Position numbers and translations under genes: made by a program
NCBI GenBank assembly: GCA_900319245.1
Contig: ONNQ01000014.1
Span: 1-64,000 of the forward strand
DNA length: 64,000 nucleotides
DNA from: an uncultured Lachnospiraceae bacterium
GTDB taxonomy: Bacteria > Bacillota > Clostridia > Lachnospirales > Lachnospiraceae
Direction: 5' to 3'
Part shown: piece by piece, positions 63,450 through 64,000 of the stretch
Position numbering within the stretch: position 1 is the stretch's first letter
How the letters are laid out: each line of letters begins with the position of its first letter
The notes under the pieces: generated by a model
Seen by the model: the letters and a program-made list of their open reading frames with translations, nothing else
Told to the model about the DNA's origin: nothing
Databases searched by the model: none

Positions 63450-63938
63450 ATGAAGAGAATCTATTCTGTGCTGGTAGAGAACCGCTCCGGTGTGCTCTGT
63501 AAGGTGGCCGGATTATTTTGGCGCAGATGTTTTAATATCGACTCCCTGGCCGTGGGAGAGACGGAAGACAAGAATGTCTCCAATATGGTCATTGTCTCAA
63601 GCGGCGACCGCAGGACGCTCGAACAGATCGAGAAACAGCTCAACAAAAAGCTGGACGTCATCAAGGTCAAGACCTTTGACGAGACAGAGAGCATCAACAG
63701 AGAGCTGATGCTTGTCAAGGTGCGCTACAACCGCTCCAACAGGAAAGACATCATGGAGAACTGTGAGATCATGGACGCCAAAATCGTGGATATGTCCAAG
63801 ACCATGATGACCATCCAGATGTGCGATACGCCCGAGAGAGTGCAGATCTTCCTCGATACGCTGCGCACAGTCAGCATCATTGAGATCGCGAGGACCGGAA
63901 CCCTGGCGCTTCTTAAGTGCTCCGAGCAGGGCAAATAA
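63450..63938 (+). CDS. ilvN: Acetolactate synthase, small (regulatory) subunit
   Basis: Activates the IlvB subunit and confers valine feedback control. The N-terminal ACT domain (YSVLVENRSGVLCKVAGLFWRRCFN) is followed by the C-terminal dimer domain (RELMLVKVRYNR). 162 residues. AGGGATCAG lies upstream of the ATG. The 62 bases after it to the window end show nothing recognisable. Confidence 0.94.
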   Translation: MKRIYSVLVENRSGVLCKVAGLFWRRCFNIDSLAVGETEDKNVSNMVIVSSGDRRTLEQIEKQLNKKLDVIKVKTFDETESINRELMLVKVRYNRSNRKDIMENCEIMDAKIVDMSKTMMTIQMCDTPERVQIFLDTLRTVSIIEIARTGTLALLKCSEQGK

Positions 63939-64000
63939 GACGAACGGAAGGAGATCCGCAGGCGGCAGGACCGGATCCGGCCATGAATCCGGAGCCAAAT

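Overview
The window looks like a chromosomal core region of an anaerobic Gram-positive bacterium of class Clostridia, most likely family Lachnospiraceae. The evidence is the fused SecD-SecF, a MurE with the meso-diaminopimelate DNPR motif, the priA-def-fmt-rsmB-rlmN-prpC-prkC-rsgA order, the rnc-smc-ftsY and ylxM-ffh-rpsP-khpA-rimM-trmD-rplS-rbgA-lepB-rnhB runs, frequent TTG/GTG starts behind AGGAGG-type ribosome binding sites, and an unusually long PRPP synthetase. The taxonomic call is inference. No insertion sequence, prophage or CRISPR array was found.

Layout: 1-285 is non-coding, hairpin-rich and unidentified. 286-16771 carries secDF, recJ, murE, priA and the translation/signalling run def to rsgA. 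16797-19178 has ychF and lgt. 19303-27829 is a division and wall cluster (mraZ, rsmH, ftsL-like, pbp, mraY, ftsW, divIB, ftsZ) that lacks murF, murD, murG, murC and ftsA. It starts at a sigma-A promoter followed by three 10-bp-spaced MraZ boxes. 27856-29557 is the odd segment: a tRNA-Ala(CGC) whose promoter carries a 14-bp perfect inverted repeat across its -10, a cluster of DnaA-box-like 9-mers, and a minus-strand FtsK/SpoIIIE-like gene that has lost its nucleotide-binding residues. 29597-37202 is accessory or metabolic: a HAD phosphatase, an ADP-ribosylglycohydrolase/SseB-like/macrodomain fusion, 1-phosphofructokinase, a FeoA-FeoB fusion and tmcAL. 37410-44715 has ackA, rpmF, plsX, acpP, rnc and smc. 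44751-55333 has ftsY, ilvA, a degenerate membrane-anchored GH25 protein, then ylxM to yraN. 55573-63938 has prs (minus), der, plsY, gpsA, tyrS, ilvB and ilvN. The last about 60 bases hold nothing recognisable.

How the genes work together: most serve growth and division. They cover envelope synthesis (murE, mraY, lgt, plsX/plsY/gpsA), the divisome (ftsL, pbp, ftsW, divIB, ftsZ), protein export (secDF, ftsY, ffh, lepB), ribosome biogenesis GTPases (rsgA, ychF, rbgA, der) and translation. The best candidates for something under-described are the pseudo-motor FtsK homologue beside ftsZ with its unusual control region, the triple-domain ADP-ribose-processing protein, the catalytically degenerate GH25 protein, and the nested alternative hairpins at 32336-32465. 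Start codons were re-chosen by hand wherever a terminator, promoter or ribosome binding site contradicted the longest reading frame.
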